In this document: positions 1 to 10,100 of the stretch, piece by piece
How the letters are laid out: each line of letters begins with the position of its first letter
Position numbering within the stretch: position 1 is the first letter of the stretch
Assembly: GCA_963170055.1 (NCBI GenBank)
Contig: CAUJGJ010000029.1
Coordinates: forward strand, 440,701-460,200
Length of the DNA: 19,500 nt
Direction of reading: 5' to 3'
Source of the DNA: Halisarca cf. caerulea
Taxonomy: Eukaryota > Porifera > Demospongiae > Chondrillida > Halisarcidae
Translations under genes and position numbers: made by a program
Notes under the pieces: model-generated
Database searches by the model: none
What the model saw: only the letters and a program-made list of their open reading frames with translations
What the model was told of the DNA's origin: nothing

Positions 1-2020
1 ATCTACTGGTACAGGTGGCCAGAGTTTGTTGCAGTCAATAACCACCCAACAAGCCTCATTTGGTCAGGCAATGTTCCATCTGATCGACTTCAGGCCAATC
101 TTCTTTGGTGCCTTCCTTACAGCACTGAAGAAGAAGGAAGGAGGAATACACCCCATGCATATCTTCAACGCCTGGTACCAAGTGCGCTAGTAGATCAGTT
201 GCTGAAGAGATGGGCAATATGTTGAGCCCACTGCAGTTGGGGTTTGGAGTTTCCTGATGTGCAGAGGCAGCAGTACATGCTACTAGATTTTAAGTGGAGG
301 ATTTGACACCATCAAGGGCTGTAGTGAAATTGGACATTCAGAACGCTTTTAACTCCGTCCGCCAGGATAAATGTTGGAAGCTGTGAAGATTCATGCTCCT
401 CAACTCTTTCCACTCGTTTACTCCAGCTACTCGTGTGAATCAAGTTTACTCTTTGGAGGAAGTATCATTCCTCTGCAGAAGGTGTACAGCAGGGTGACAC
501 TCTGTGTCCACTGCTGTTCTGTCTAACCATCACCCAGTCCTTGCGGCTAAAGGCCAACTTCAAAGTGTTTTATTTAGCTGATGGGACAATCGGTGGAGAC
601 CATGACATACTCATTGAGGATGTGTCTGTGTTTGAAGAAGAAGCGAAAAAGCTGGATCTGAGCCTCAATCACCAAAAGAGTGAGCTAATCAGATGTCTTG
701 ATGTCAGTAACCAACCACCTACACAATCATTCAAGAGCATGAGAATGGTGAAGTCCACTGATGCTGTCCTTCTTGTCTTCCCTATTGGTGATACATCATC
801 AATCAATGTGGTACTCCAAGGGAAAATTGAATCCTTGAAGACCATGGGTGAGAGGTTGAACCACTTAGCCAGGCATGATGCGCTTCTCCTGTTGAGGCAT
901 GTATTTGCCTTGCCAAAAGTATTGCACACCTTGTGAACAGCACCCTGTTTTTTGTCACCTTTGCTCTTTCAGTTTGACGTAGTACTACGTAATGCCCTGT
1001 CCACAGTATTAAATGTGGACCTTTCCTCTGATGCTGTGTGGATACAGGCATCACTGCCAGTGAGAGTGGGGAGGTATTGGGGTCAGAATGACAACCGAAC
1101 TCGTGCCTAGTGCTTTTTTGTCCTCTGCTGCTGGTTGTCATGAATTGATTACATACCTGCTGCCCTCATACTCGCCACCAGTGGTCATGGAATCAGCCAT
1201 CCAGTTATGGTCAAAAGACCTGATCACCCACCTCTGCTAGGAGTGGACAGGATGAAGCAGAAGGAATGGGATGCTGTCTAGGTGGAGTGTATACAGAAGA
1301 AGCTGATTATTTCAGCCCCAGCAAACAGCTGGAGTAGAGCACGACTTCTTGCAGCATTTACCAGGGAATCTGGATACTGGTTGGATGCACCACCACTCTC
1401 CTCACTTGGTCTTCGCATGGAAGATAAGGCGATCAGAATCACAGTTGGTCTCCATATAGGAGTGCCCCTTGTCATCCCACATCCATGTCAGAATTGTGGG
1501 TATATTTGTGAGTGAGATGGTCAACCATGGCCTGAGGTGCAGGAAGAGCAAGGGACATCAGACACACCATAGCTCAGTTATATTAAATACCATCATCCAG
1601 AGAGCCCTATCAGCAGCTGTGGTGCATGCCTTCACAATTGGAACCTCAGGGCACTTGCCTTACCACTGGCATTAGGCCTGATGGGATCACATTGGTCCCA
1701 TGGAAGCGGGGTCGTTCCCTGGCATAGGACTTCACTTGTTCAGGCACAGTTCCCTGGCATGGGACGTCACTTGTTCAGGCACATTAACCCCCTCACACCT
1801 CCATCTATCCAGTGTTGACCCCACGACTGAAGCTGAGAAAATAAAGTCCCAACTCTACACTGGCTAAATGCCACTCTATCATATCGCTCCTGTTGTGGTA
1901 GAGACAGCTGGACCTTTCAGTCGTAGCGCTCTAGAACTACTGAGGGACATTGGGTGGAGGATCAAGACTGCAAGTGGAGACCCTCTGTCCACATACCATC
2001 TCCTACAGCATGTGTCATAA
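1..2020 (+). pseudogene. Decayed non-LTR retrotransposon (family A), RT plus restriction-like endonuclease
   Basis: This is a broken polyprotein of a non-LTR retrotransposon that would copy its RNA into a nicked genomic site. Across shifted frames I can read the fingers region (FGAFLTALKKKEGGIHP near 107-160), RT motif A (VVKLDIQNAFNSV, about 321-360), motif B (EGVQQGDTLCPLLF, about 478-520) and motif C at 568-585. Motif C reads FYLADG where the family should have YxDD, so one catalytic Asp is Ala. Then come the thumb region (836-1080), a zinc knuckle (CQNCG, about 1489-1503), a GLRCRKSKG block (about 1530-1550) and a restriction-like nuclease (RPDGITLVPW, about 1675-1704). The C-terminal block VVETAGPFSRSALELLRDIG lies near 1897-1956 and the TAA at 2018. 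It has many frameshifts and stops and no APE endonuclease. It is the same family as the remnants at 11.8-12.65 kb and 17.8-18.8 kb. The 5' end lies outside the window. Confidence 0.85.
1714..1783 (+). repeat. 35-bp tandem duplication inside the family A nuclease region
   Basis: Two adjacent 35-bp copies (1714-1748 and 1749-1783), each beginning GTTCCCTGGCAT and ending TTCAGGCACA, differ at two positions. They lie in the restriction-like endonuclease part of the dead retrotransposon, just after RPDG. The first copy carries a TAG where the family has a Trp codon in the LVWD segment. This is a local slippage or repair duplication and one of the lesions that broke the frame. Confidence 0.85.
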
Positions 2021-2078
2021 CCCCTTTTGACTAGTTGGTATCTTTGTGTATTGTTGGTAGATTCTTTTTTTGTTCTAT
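2021..2078 (+). other. 3' untranslated tail of the family A retrotransposon
   Basis: After the TAA at 2018-2020 the sequence contains ATTGTTGGTAGATTC followed by a T-run and GTTCTA. Very similar strings follow the stop codons of the two other family A remnants, read on the minus strand: GATTTTTTTGTTCTA at 11865-11885 and ATTGTTGGTAGTTATA near 17782-17797. This supports a conserved 3' end for the family. The copy seems to stop where the inverted repeat at 2075-2106 begins. Confidence 0.55.
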
Positions 2079-2106
2079 AACACCGAACATGTGTTTGGTG
2101 TTATAG
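2075..2106. repeat. Short perfect-loop palindrome at the junction of two elements
   Basis: Arms CTATAACACCGAACA (2075-2089) and its complement (2092-2106) pair with one mismatch and a 2-base loop. It sits between the tail of the family A retrotransposon and the start of the THAP/YqaJ transposon. It could be the transposon's extreme terminus, a fossil of a tiny excised element, or a junction hairpin. No matching copy is visible near the other transposon end (5600-5720). Confidence 0.7.
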
Positions 2107-2119
2107 ACCTTGTGCACTA

Positions 2120-2127
2120 TGACGTCA
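2120..2127 (+). promoter_or_regulatory. Perfect CRE-like palindrome upstream of the transposase
   Basis: TGACGTCA, the consensus CREB/ATF site, lies 54 bases before the transposase ATG at 2182. An identical octamer sits at a similar distance before the facing nuclease gene, followed in both cases by GTTGGCAA. It could be a promoter element, a transposase-binding subterminal repeat, or both; function is inference. Confidence 0.5.
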
Positions 2128-2181
2128 CTTTCCTCGTGCGAATTTTACAGTTGGCAAAAATATATTAGTGCGCTTCGCAAA

Positions 2182-3569
2182 ATGCCTGTCAGCTGTTGTG
2201 CCGCTGGTTGTGCAAATCATTTCTCCAAAGACACCGGAATCACCTTTCATCGTTTTCCCGAGGACCCTAAACGCCGACAACTGTGGGATAGAGCCGTATC
2301 TTGAGACAAATGGGAACTTAAAGACCACCATCGTTTGTGTAGCGAACATTTTGTCAGTGGAAAACCTTCCAAGGATCCAGATAGTCAAGACTACATTCCA
2401 ACCCTTTTTCGTGATGGAAAGAGAAGGACAACAACTCATTCTGACCCACAGAGGGTAGCACGCGCTGCCTAGAGAAGAAAGATGGTCGAAGAACGGGACC
2501 TCCTGAAGGCGTCAGATGAGTACGAGGCTGAGGTCATAGAGCAGGAAACTAAAAAAGACGATTTGGTTAGCGAAGAACAGCATGAAAAGCGCGAGGAATC
2601 CGCTACCCTTCGTTTAACAGTGGCAGATTTGAGTACACAAGTCCAGGAACTCCAAACGCAAATAGCGCTAAAAGAAAGCGAGCTGGAGCATTCGAAGTTT
2701 GGGATCCACTGGCTAAGTAATGAGGAAAGCGTGAAGTTTTACACTGGTTTGCCCAACAAGTCAACTTTAATGGCCCTGTTCAACTATCTGAAACCTTCTA
2801 TCGTGGAAAAGGGTTAGGGAAGGTCTAGAAAGTTAACGCTGGAAATGAATTTTTGGCAACTCTCATGAAACTGAGATTGGGTCTTTTGAACCAAGATATG
2901 GCAGATCGGTTTGGAGTATCTGAGCCAGCATTTTCACGCATGTTCATACGGTGGATTAATGTCATATACAACGATTTAAAACTGTTGTTTCCATGGCCAA
3001 GCAAAGAATTAATACGACAGAGGATGCCACTTCAATTCAGCAGATTTCCTAGCACCAGGATCATCATAGACTGCACTGAAATTTTTGTTCAACGACCGTC
3101 ATCCCTTCAAAGTCAGTCACTAACATTCTCCAATTACAAACAACACAATACTTTTAAAGTACTTGTTGGTATTAGCCCAGGTGGTGCCGTGACCTTTATT
3201 TCTGACTTATGGGGAGGACGAGTGTCAGATCACCATTTAACCCAGCACAGTGGCTTATTAGAGCTGCTTGAACCTGGTGACAATGTAATGGCTGATAGGG
3301 GATTCAGCATTCAAGACCTTTTGGCCCCACAACAAGTAACCCTGACCATTCCCCCTTTCATGGAGAATGTTTCACAGTTGAAACCAAGAGATGTCACCAA
3401 AACGAGACAAATTGCCGAAGCTCGGATTCATGTTGAAAGAGTCATTGGACGGATAAAAAATTACAGAATTTTGCAGGGAATAATGCCAATAACTCTTGCT
3501 GACATTGCATCCCATGTGTTTACTGTCTGTGCTTACCTCACCAATTTATCACCACCAGGTATAGCATGA
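2182..3569 (+). pseudogene. THAP-domain DDE transposase (ISL2EU type), broken
   Basis: This protein would bind transposon ends and catalyse cut-and-paste transposition. From the ATG at 2182 it starts MPVSCCAAGCANHF, a THAP zinc-finger start (C-x4-C here), with the later C-x2-H pair in RLCSEHFVSG. A coiled-coil-like Glu/Lys/Gln-rich stretch follows (about 2482-2700), then the DDE_Tnp_4 nuclease. Its three acidic residues are intact: D in IIDCTE (3069-3071), D in VMADRGF (3294-3296) and E in HVERVIGR (3435-3437), spaced 75 and 47 residues. Lesions: TGA at 2302 (fits a CGA change), TAG at 2470, TAG at 2815, and a one-base loss near 2846 (EMNF where EMEFLATL is expected). It is otherwise nearly full length, so it died fairly recently or is maintained elsewhere in trans. 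Confidence 0.85.
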
Positions 3570-3793
3570 ATACTTTCATAATTATTAGTTAGGAGATCCC
3601 GACAGACTGTTATTGTAAAATATTGATAAATAGTTCTACTGATCAATAATAATGTTACCACAATGTATTTTTACATGCCTGCATGAGCCATGCAAGAGAA
3701 CATGCAAACATAATGAAACTCAGTCAGTTTTTTGTAATATGCTTCTTAATATATCTTTCTGTAAAATTTCTCGTGCAATGTTCTTGTAAAATG
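3570..3793. other. Intergenic region between the two convergent transposon genes
   Basis: This is an AT-rich spacer between the stop of the transposase and the stop of the nuclease gene. I see no coding signal. Both transcripts would end here. No clear AATAAA is visible on either strand. Confidence 0.5.
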
Positions 3794-5571
3794 TTAGTAG
3801 CCTAGGCAACATGTCAATCTCCCACACATATTGATCCCTTGATATTCTCTCAATGAATATACCTGCTTTTGTCCACACAATGAAATCACACCAGGCACGT
3901 CCACGATGTTAACTTCACCTTGCACCTGATAGAAATAGTTGTGGTTTCTCTTTAAGTGAGGTTTGCCAGTTTCCTTCCTAACCTCCAAGCAGCACTTAGG
4001 GTTTTTGGCAAGCTCAGTTGGGCTGATGTCGGTCACTACCTGTTTATCTATGCTATAGATAGTCTTCACCTCTAGAATACCTAATTCACCATCTTCTTCT
4101 ATCCACCCATCCCCACTCGCTCAGAGGAAAGAGTGAGTAGGAAGGAGGGTTAACCCACTCTTTTTATAATTTAGCCTTGTGTTTGGCATGAGCTGCCTCT
4201 TTATCTTTAAGTACTGTCCCAATGCTACACGTTCGTTATCTTCCCCATTGAATTGTTGGTGTGCTGAATTCCATGCGTGTGTAACCCATAGTGCGCCTAA
4301 TTATGCTGTCACTGTCTGTTGTCTCCCACCGATGCATGATCTCTCCAAAAATGGAGCTCATCCGTCGCCATTGTGTAAAAGTTTCCAAAGCTCACTATTG
4401 GCTTGGTCCTTGGTGTTGCTTTCTATAAATGTGGAAAGATCTGGTGACATCTCAGAGGCTTCCATGTATTCTTCAATCACCTCAGATAGAATTGTCAAGT
4501 TGGATGGCAGGTCGTTGGATGGCTGAGAACTGTATGGTACACTGGGATTGTATAGAATAAGTTTCTCACATTCCCTCTGAAGCAGCATATCCTGAGACAG
4601 GATGGCAGGCTCTCTGCTATGCGCAACATCCCAAAAGTGGAGAACACCACTGTTGGGACAAACAGCTTGCACTGTCTCCACAAATTCTGCCATTCGGTTT
4701 GCCATCTCATTTTGAGACGATGTTGGAGAAGAGTCGCTAATTCGTGGCTGCTTTGATTTGGTTGTCTTCCCATACTCTGCCTTGCAGAAAGTTATTTCTA
4801 AAATTGGTACAGGCTGGACCTCCCGCTTGGATGGTACATTCCACTGCTGCAATTTCCCTGTGCATGTTATGTCTTCAGGAATGGAGGTAGTATTGCTCAG
4901 TTTTAAGCTCTCAAAACGGAACAGCATGGCAGCAGTATGACTGCAGGCCTGACCAAGTCCTGCCTTGCACTGGCACTTTACAGAGAAAACTGTTCCATTT
5001 CTGTTCAGACATACATAGACAGTGTATGTTTGCTTGACCATCAAAGAAGAAAAACAGCTACTCCGCACATACACAATATCTGTTTCTGGAATGGCATGAA
5101 TCCATGTGTTGGTTACATAGCCCTCATCAAAATTCTTGTATCCCTTGAGTGATTTGAATACCTTCAAGTTCTCACAATTGTATGCCTTGTCCCGGCTCTC
5201 GATCAGGTACATGAAGAGATCGCCAAAATGAAAGATTGCAGCACTGATATATCTTTCTCCCATGTTTGGATGGACTCAAAGGGAGGCAGTTCTTCAAGCT
5301 TTTGCTGTACCGATGCTGGTTTCTTTGCTGAGACAGTGGGCTCTTCATCACTGTCTTCGGCTAAGATCCCCAGCTGCCACTGTGAAAGGAGTTGTCCAAC
5401 TATCTGTGTCGTGGTCGTGCTGCCGATTTTTACCTTTAAATCTTTGCAAAGCTCTCTGAGTTTTTGTACTTTTAAGCCAAATAATTCCTCCTGCAGCTCC
5501 TTACGATCCACAGAACGCTGTAGCATCAATTTCTCCTTGATATGCTGAATCGCCAAGGCATTTTCAGCCAT
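3794..5571 (-). pseudogene. SAP + SWIM + YqaJ-type nuclease (second gene of the transposon), broken
   Basis: This gene reads right to left from the ATG at 5571 (MAENALAIQH); an upstream in-frame ATG at 5613 seems less likely. Domains in order: a SAP-like helix pair (KVQKLRELCKDL to QIVGQLL, about 5470-5390), a SWIM zinc finger (CQCKAGLGQACSHTAAML, about 4976-4920), a linker, and a YqaJ/lambda-exonuclease-like PD-(D/E)xK fold. In the last I see IQWGEDNERVALGQYL (about 4250), the ASGDGW loop (about 4115), the LEVKT catalytic strand (about 4070) and HNYFYQVQGEV (about 3940). The family motif SPDG reads SGDG here, so the Pro is lost. Frames break near 5263 (DIS to GERY), near 4360, and at a TGA just before ASGDGW. 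The SWIM and SAP parts probably bind DNA or zinc; the nuclease role in transposition is inferred. Confidence 0.75.
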
Positions 5572-5638
5572 TGCACGGTATAAACATGTGTGAACGATAT
5601 AAACTATTGCCAACCGTGATGTATTATCATGTGACCTA

Positions 5639-5646
5639 TGACGTCA
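5639..5646 (-). promoter_or_regulatory. Perfect CRE-like palindrome upstream of the YqaJ gene
   Basis: TGACGTCA lies 67 bases upstream of the minus-strand ATG at 5571, with GTTGGCAA (plus-strand complement at 5607-5614) between them. It mirrors the site at 2120-2127 at the other end of the element. Confidence 0.5.
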
Positions 5647-5701
5647 AATTTGTCATTTTGAAACTCGTCTATTGATAAATAATTCATATATACTAGAGGA
5701 G

Positions 5702-5910
5702 AAGGCCGCCTTCACCCCTAGTTCGGGTGGTGGGTTCAACCTTTATATCAAGTGAAGAGGTTGTATTAAGTAAATTTATTGATTTGAGTTTAACTACTTT
5801 ATCAAGAAGTGCTATACTGTAACAATTGTTGTATAGGCCAATATTTAGCATTTGACCTCCTTTTCCCCTATAGTTTGTCACACGGGTGCAACCCTTATGT
5901 CCAGTGTATA
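5702..5910. repeat. Pair of diverged direct repeats about 153 bp apart
   Basis: Bases 5702-5754 and 5854-5909 align over about 53 bases with small gaps; the best core is GGGTTCAACCTTTATATCAAGTG against GGGTGCAACCCTTATGTCCAGTG. They could be two units of an older tandem array or part of an unrecognised element. The surrounding 5650-5970 contains no gene that I recognise. Confidence 0.55.
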
Positions 5911-5971
5911 GTAGATATACATGAAGTGCGGTTCTTGTTTTCAAAAATGCTTTGAAGTTGTTTTGTGCACT

Positions 5972-5986
5972 CTCACACACACATGC

Positions 5987-6070
<84 letters not shown>

Positions 6071-6116
6071 CAACCCACACACACACAGCCACACACATAC
6101 ACACACACACACACAT

Positions 6117-6210
<94 letters not shown>

Positions 6211-6238
6211 ACACACACAGGCAACCCACACACACACA

Positions 6239-6297
<59 letters not shown>

Positions 6298-6300
6298 TCA
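5972..6300. repeat. Large compound CA microsatellite with an internal 151-bp duplication
   Basis: These are long runs of CA dinucleotides broken by TA and CG variants. The interruption GGCAACCCACACACACACAG occurs twice, at 6069 and 6220, showing that a 151-bp block was duplicated within the array. Both strands are open for long stretches (Cys-Val or Thr-His repeats), but this is a consequence of the dinucleotide and not a gene. Confidence 0.95.
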
Positions 6301-7055
6301 CACGGAAACATATATGCACAAACACACACAGATACATCAATTTTGCCACCCATACAAACTATATGTTCCCAAAACAAAATTATAATATCCAATGATTCTT
6401 CTATTTGTATTTCACGGCATAATTTACATAGCTGTCGACGGGAAATCCGTATACTCACTACAGATACCATTGTGCACAAACATGGCTGTTGGCATCGTTA
6501 TTATCACCGATGCCGCTTTTGATTTCCATGCTCAAATCATTCCACTATATATTTAAGGTCACTCACCAGGTATATTGAGGAGCATTAGCCACTGTCACAA
6601 AGCACTCGCATCCTTTTCCTAGGAGGAGTTAGCAGAAAACTGATTTGAAGGTAAAAGTCATATTCTAGTCAGGATTCATCCGTACAACAAATATGGCAGT
6701 TCGTAGGCTTATACGGGCTATTATCGAAATTTCTCCATTTCACAAGTAAGAATAAAAAGAACCCCTCAAGGTCTCTTTCTAGACACAACATTGAGCTATC
6801 GTGAAGATTCACCCGTAATCACTCAAAGTGCGTGTCAGTGAACTGCGAACAAAAAATCGGCCTATCTTTATCGCAGGTGTGACATGTCCCACATGTGAGG
6901 TTTTAACAAAAAGGCCGCCCTAAAGTCGGCTCAAATCACCCCCCGTTTTTCTTCCGTTCTGTAAGGTTTTTGAGGAGGTTTCCAGACATAATTACAACTA
7001 TTAAAGGTTACATTTCTGATATATTCGTGTTCTGAAGTCTTCGCATAGTTAGGGG
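6301..7055. other. Gene-free stretch between the CA array and the RT gene
   Basis: I see no conserved coding sequence, no ORF1-like gene and no tRNA. A TATA-like string (CTATATATTTAAGG near 6544) and the short local palindrome CACATGTG near 6890 are the only patterns. Part of this may be the 5' leader of the retrotransposon gene that starts at 7162. Confidence 0.5.
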
Positions 7056-7073
7056 AAAAAAAAAAAAAAAAAA
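7056..7073 (+). repeat. A18 homopolymer upstream of the RT gene
   Basis: Eighteen consecutive A residues follow GGGG and precede TGGCGG, 88 bases before the RT start codon. The run could be a poly(A) tail of an older insertion upstream, or simple slippage in a leader. Confidence 0.9.
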
Positions 7074-7161
7074 TGGCGGTTTAGGCGCGCAAGTCAGGAG
7101 GACGAAGCTAAGGAGATTTCCCCTTTCACAACGAAGTGTTTTTCGATCCACTGCTTGACCC

Positions 7162-10100
7162 ATGACGCCAACCGACCTCAGTAATTCTCCCCGTGACATC
7201 TGGTCCGAGATTGATGGCGAATTTTCAACCATAATTGCACCTATCCACTTCCAATTGGCTTCAGACGATTTGCAGCCGGCAGAATCAGCCTCGATCTTCT
7301 CCTCCTTACTAAATGATCATCTTGAAAGATATGACGTACTACCACGCAAGAACCCTAGTGCTGTTCAAGTGAGTGTGATTCATAGAACGAGAAAAATTGA
7401 AAGAATAGTGAACCACCTTAAGTTTGTGAAAAACAATCTTAGAAAACAGCGTAAGGAGAATCCTCAAGCATTTCTAGATGCCTGTAGACTCTACAATAAG
7501 TGTCTTAAAGGTAAAAAGAAATTAGACCATGATCGTGATGTCCGTAACCAAGAGAAAGCTTTTAGATCCAACCCATGGCACTTTTCTAAGAAACTGTGTA
7601 AAGAGAAGTCAAACCAAATACAGCCCAAATTTGAAGCTAATGAAGCCCTTTCTCACTTTCAAACCAGCTTTGCTGGAGACAGCTCTTACGCTCACCTCCC
7701 CACCTGGGTTAAAGAAGTTATGCCATCTCCACCATTAGATGAAATGTCTCCGTTTGACATGTCTGCCATCACTCCAGCTATTATCAAAAGAATTTTGAAG
7801 AAAAAACCATCAAATTCCTCCCCTGGTGAAGATCGCATATCTTATCACCACCTGAAGAATATGCCATCCACTCACCACTTCTTGGCTACTCTTTTCACCA
7901 AAATCCTACTCAAGGATCAAACAGCTCCTAAAGAATGGTGTACCGCAAAACTTATCCTTATTCACAAGACAGGCGACAAATCATTACCTGAGAACTTTAG
8001 ACCCATCGCCCTTACATCAGTTGTCAGAAAGCTATTTAACAAGATTTTGGCTATACGTCTAGAAGACTTCTTACAACAAAACGGCCTCCTTAATACCAGC
8101 CTCCAGAAAGGATTTTTGACAGACACCAATGGCACCATGGAACACATTTTTGCAATGTCAGCTATCATCCAAAATGCCTATGTACATGGATCACCTCTCA
8201 GCGTCACCTTCCTCGACCTCAAAAATGCCTTCGGTTCAATATCCCACTTGTTGATCCGAGATATGTTAGCTCATATTAGACTACCTCCAGAGATCTGCTC
8301 CTTCATCAACAGCACATACTCTCAACTCACAGGGTATGTGGTCACCAAACAATGGGCCACCCCAAATTTCACGATCAACAAAGGAGTTTTTCAAGGAGAC
8401 ACCCTCTCACCACTCATTTTTCTAATCGCATTTAACCCAATACTAGCAGCAGCTCAATCTTTATCCACCCTGGGATTCCGTATTAGAGTTCCACTGGCGC
8501 CACCGGCAGACCTCCCACCAGTGAATTCTTACATCTATGCTCACTGGGATGAAGTTGACTCACCTGAGCCAACTGGGTGGTACTTAGCAAAAGTTTTATC
8601 ACTTTCTCCAGACGGTACCGCATCACTCTACTATCGCAAGAGCAGAGCTAGTGAGACTATTAGCCTAAAAGAGATCCGCTGGTTTCCAACTCAGGGAAAT
8701 GGAAAATGGTTTGTACATCCAGAGGAAATGACATCTACCCAGCTATCTGCACCTCACAAAGTGAAAGGATTTGCAGACGACTCGACCATCATCTCCACGT
8801 CCACTGAAAACCACCAAGAAGCTTTGAATGTTGTTACCAAATGTTGTGATGATCTAGCCTTAACCTTGAAACCCTCCAAATGTGTATCCTTGGTATACAA
8901 TGGCAAGAAAGTTACCAAGACAACTGTCTTCAAAGTGGGCGAAGGGACAACCAGAAACATTGCCACCGGTCCAACCAAGTTTCTTGGTCAGATTATTGGC
9001 GATTCACCATCGTGTACAACAAAAGCAGCAAGAAACCATCTCATTGGTGAATTTACTAGACAATTGAATAACCTTGACCAGTCCTGCATCCGAGGAGAAT
9101 TCAAACTCTGGATCTACAAAAGGTATATGGTCCCTAGTTTCCACTTTCACTTGGCTGTCAACAACATCACTGAATCCACCTGCAACAAGATGCAAGCCAC
9201 AGCAATGAGAAAGATCAAACAGTGGTTGGGCCTAACAAGAAGTACCACAATGGCTATCATTCATCACCCAAATGTGATTGACATCCCATCGATCTCAGAG
9301 CTCCGCACAAAGGCCAAGCTTGTATTTCTCTCTGCCATCAATACATCCCAAGATCCTATGATCACAGAGCTAGGATCATTGCTCACAGATGAGTCCTTTC
9401 TCAGTAGCCAAGGTGTCCCAGATGCTTCCACACTGCTTCTAGAGAAAGCCAGAAACTCCATAACATCAATTGGCAAAAGACAGCTATCCAATCACGGCAA
9501 AAAAGTTTTCAGGCAACACCGACTGGAAATCTGGGGCAGCAAGCTAGAGCAGCTTACTGTACAGCAGAAATTCCTTGACATCACAGAGCTAGAAGCTCGC
9601 AATGGAGTTTGGAACCGAATCCAAGCAGGCCTTCCAGCAGGCCAGCTCTCCTTTCTATTGCGGGCTGGCTCTGACACTCTGCCAACACCACTAAATCTCA
9701 AGAGATGGCGTATACAAATTGATTCGAGATGTGCTCTCTGCAGTCACCACCTCCCCACCACTCACCACATCCTGTCGGCCTGTCCAATCGCATTGGAACA
9801 GGGTAGGTACACCTGGAGGCATGACAGCACTCTGAATGTTCTAGTGAAAGGCCTCAAAACAGCACTACCCGAAGCTCGAATCCTTGCTGACCTCCCCGGA
9901 CTCAGGGCAGAGGAAAATCCTCCCTCCACCATTCCAAGCGAGTTGCTTGTTACCACCGCCTGTCCAGACATAGTTGTAATCGCTAACCAGGAAGTTACCC
10001 TAGTTGAACTCACCATACCATTCAACTCGCCAGAAAGCCTTATAAATGCCAAACAACGTAAGGAAGATAAGCCGAACTACCAACTAGCCTTAAGTGATCT

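Larger units (their letters stand above)
2107..5650. mobile_element. ISL2EU-type DNA transposon with convergent transposase and YqaJ nuclease genes
   Basis: Two convergent genes lie here: a THAP + DDE_Tnp_4 transposase on the plus strand (2182-3569) and a SAP/SWIM/YqaJ nuclease on the minus strand (5571-3794), with 224 bases between their stops. Pairing this transposase type with a YqaJ exonuclease is, from established knowledge, the hallmark of ISL2EU elements of eukaryotes. The ends show matching inverted blocks: TGACGTCA then GTTGGCAA, 22-24 bases apart (2120-2157 left, 5607-5646 right). I cannot fix the exact termini or target-site duplication. Both genes are broken, so this copy is non-autonomous now. 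Confidence 0.75.

Noticed and set aside
4179..5548. Plus-strand open frames opposite the YqaJ gene
   Set aside because: The minus strand has the SAP, SWIM and YqaJ motifs; the plus-strand frames show no recognisable domain and are antisense shadows.
5725..5745. GGTTCAACC as a possible tRNA T-arm or B box
   Set aside because: No matching A box, anticodon stem or acceptor stem could be folded around it.
5693..6522. Long open frames on both strands across the CA array (Cys-Val or Thr-His proteins)
   Set aside because: They are a direct result of the dinucleotide repeat, which lacks stops in several frames; composition is not that of a real protein.
7056..7073. A18 run as the poly(A) tail of the intact RT element
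   Set aside because: It lies 5' of the gene on the same strand, so it cannot be this element's tail; it may belong to an older upstream insertion.
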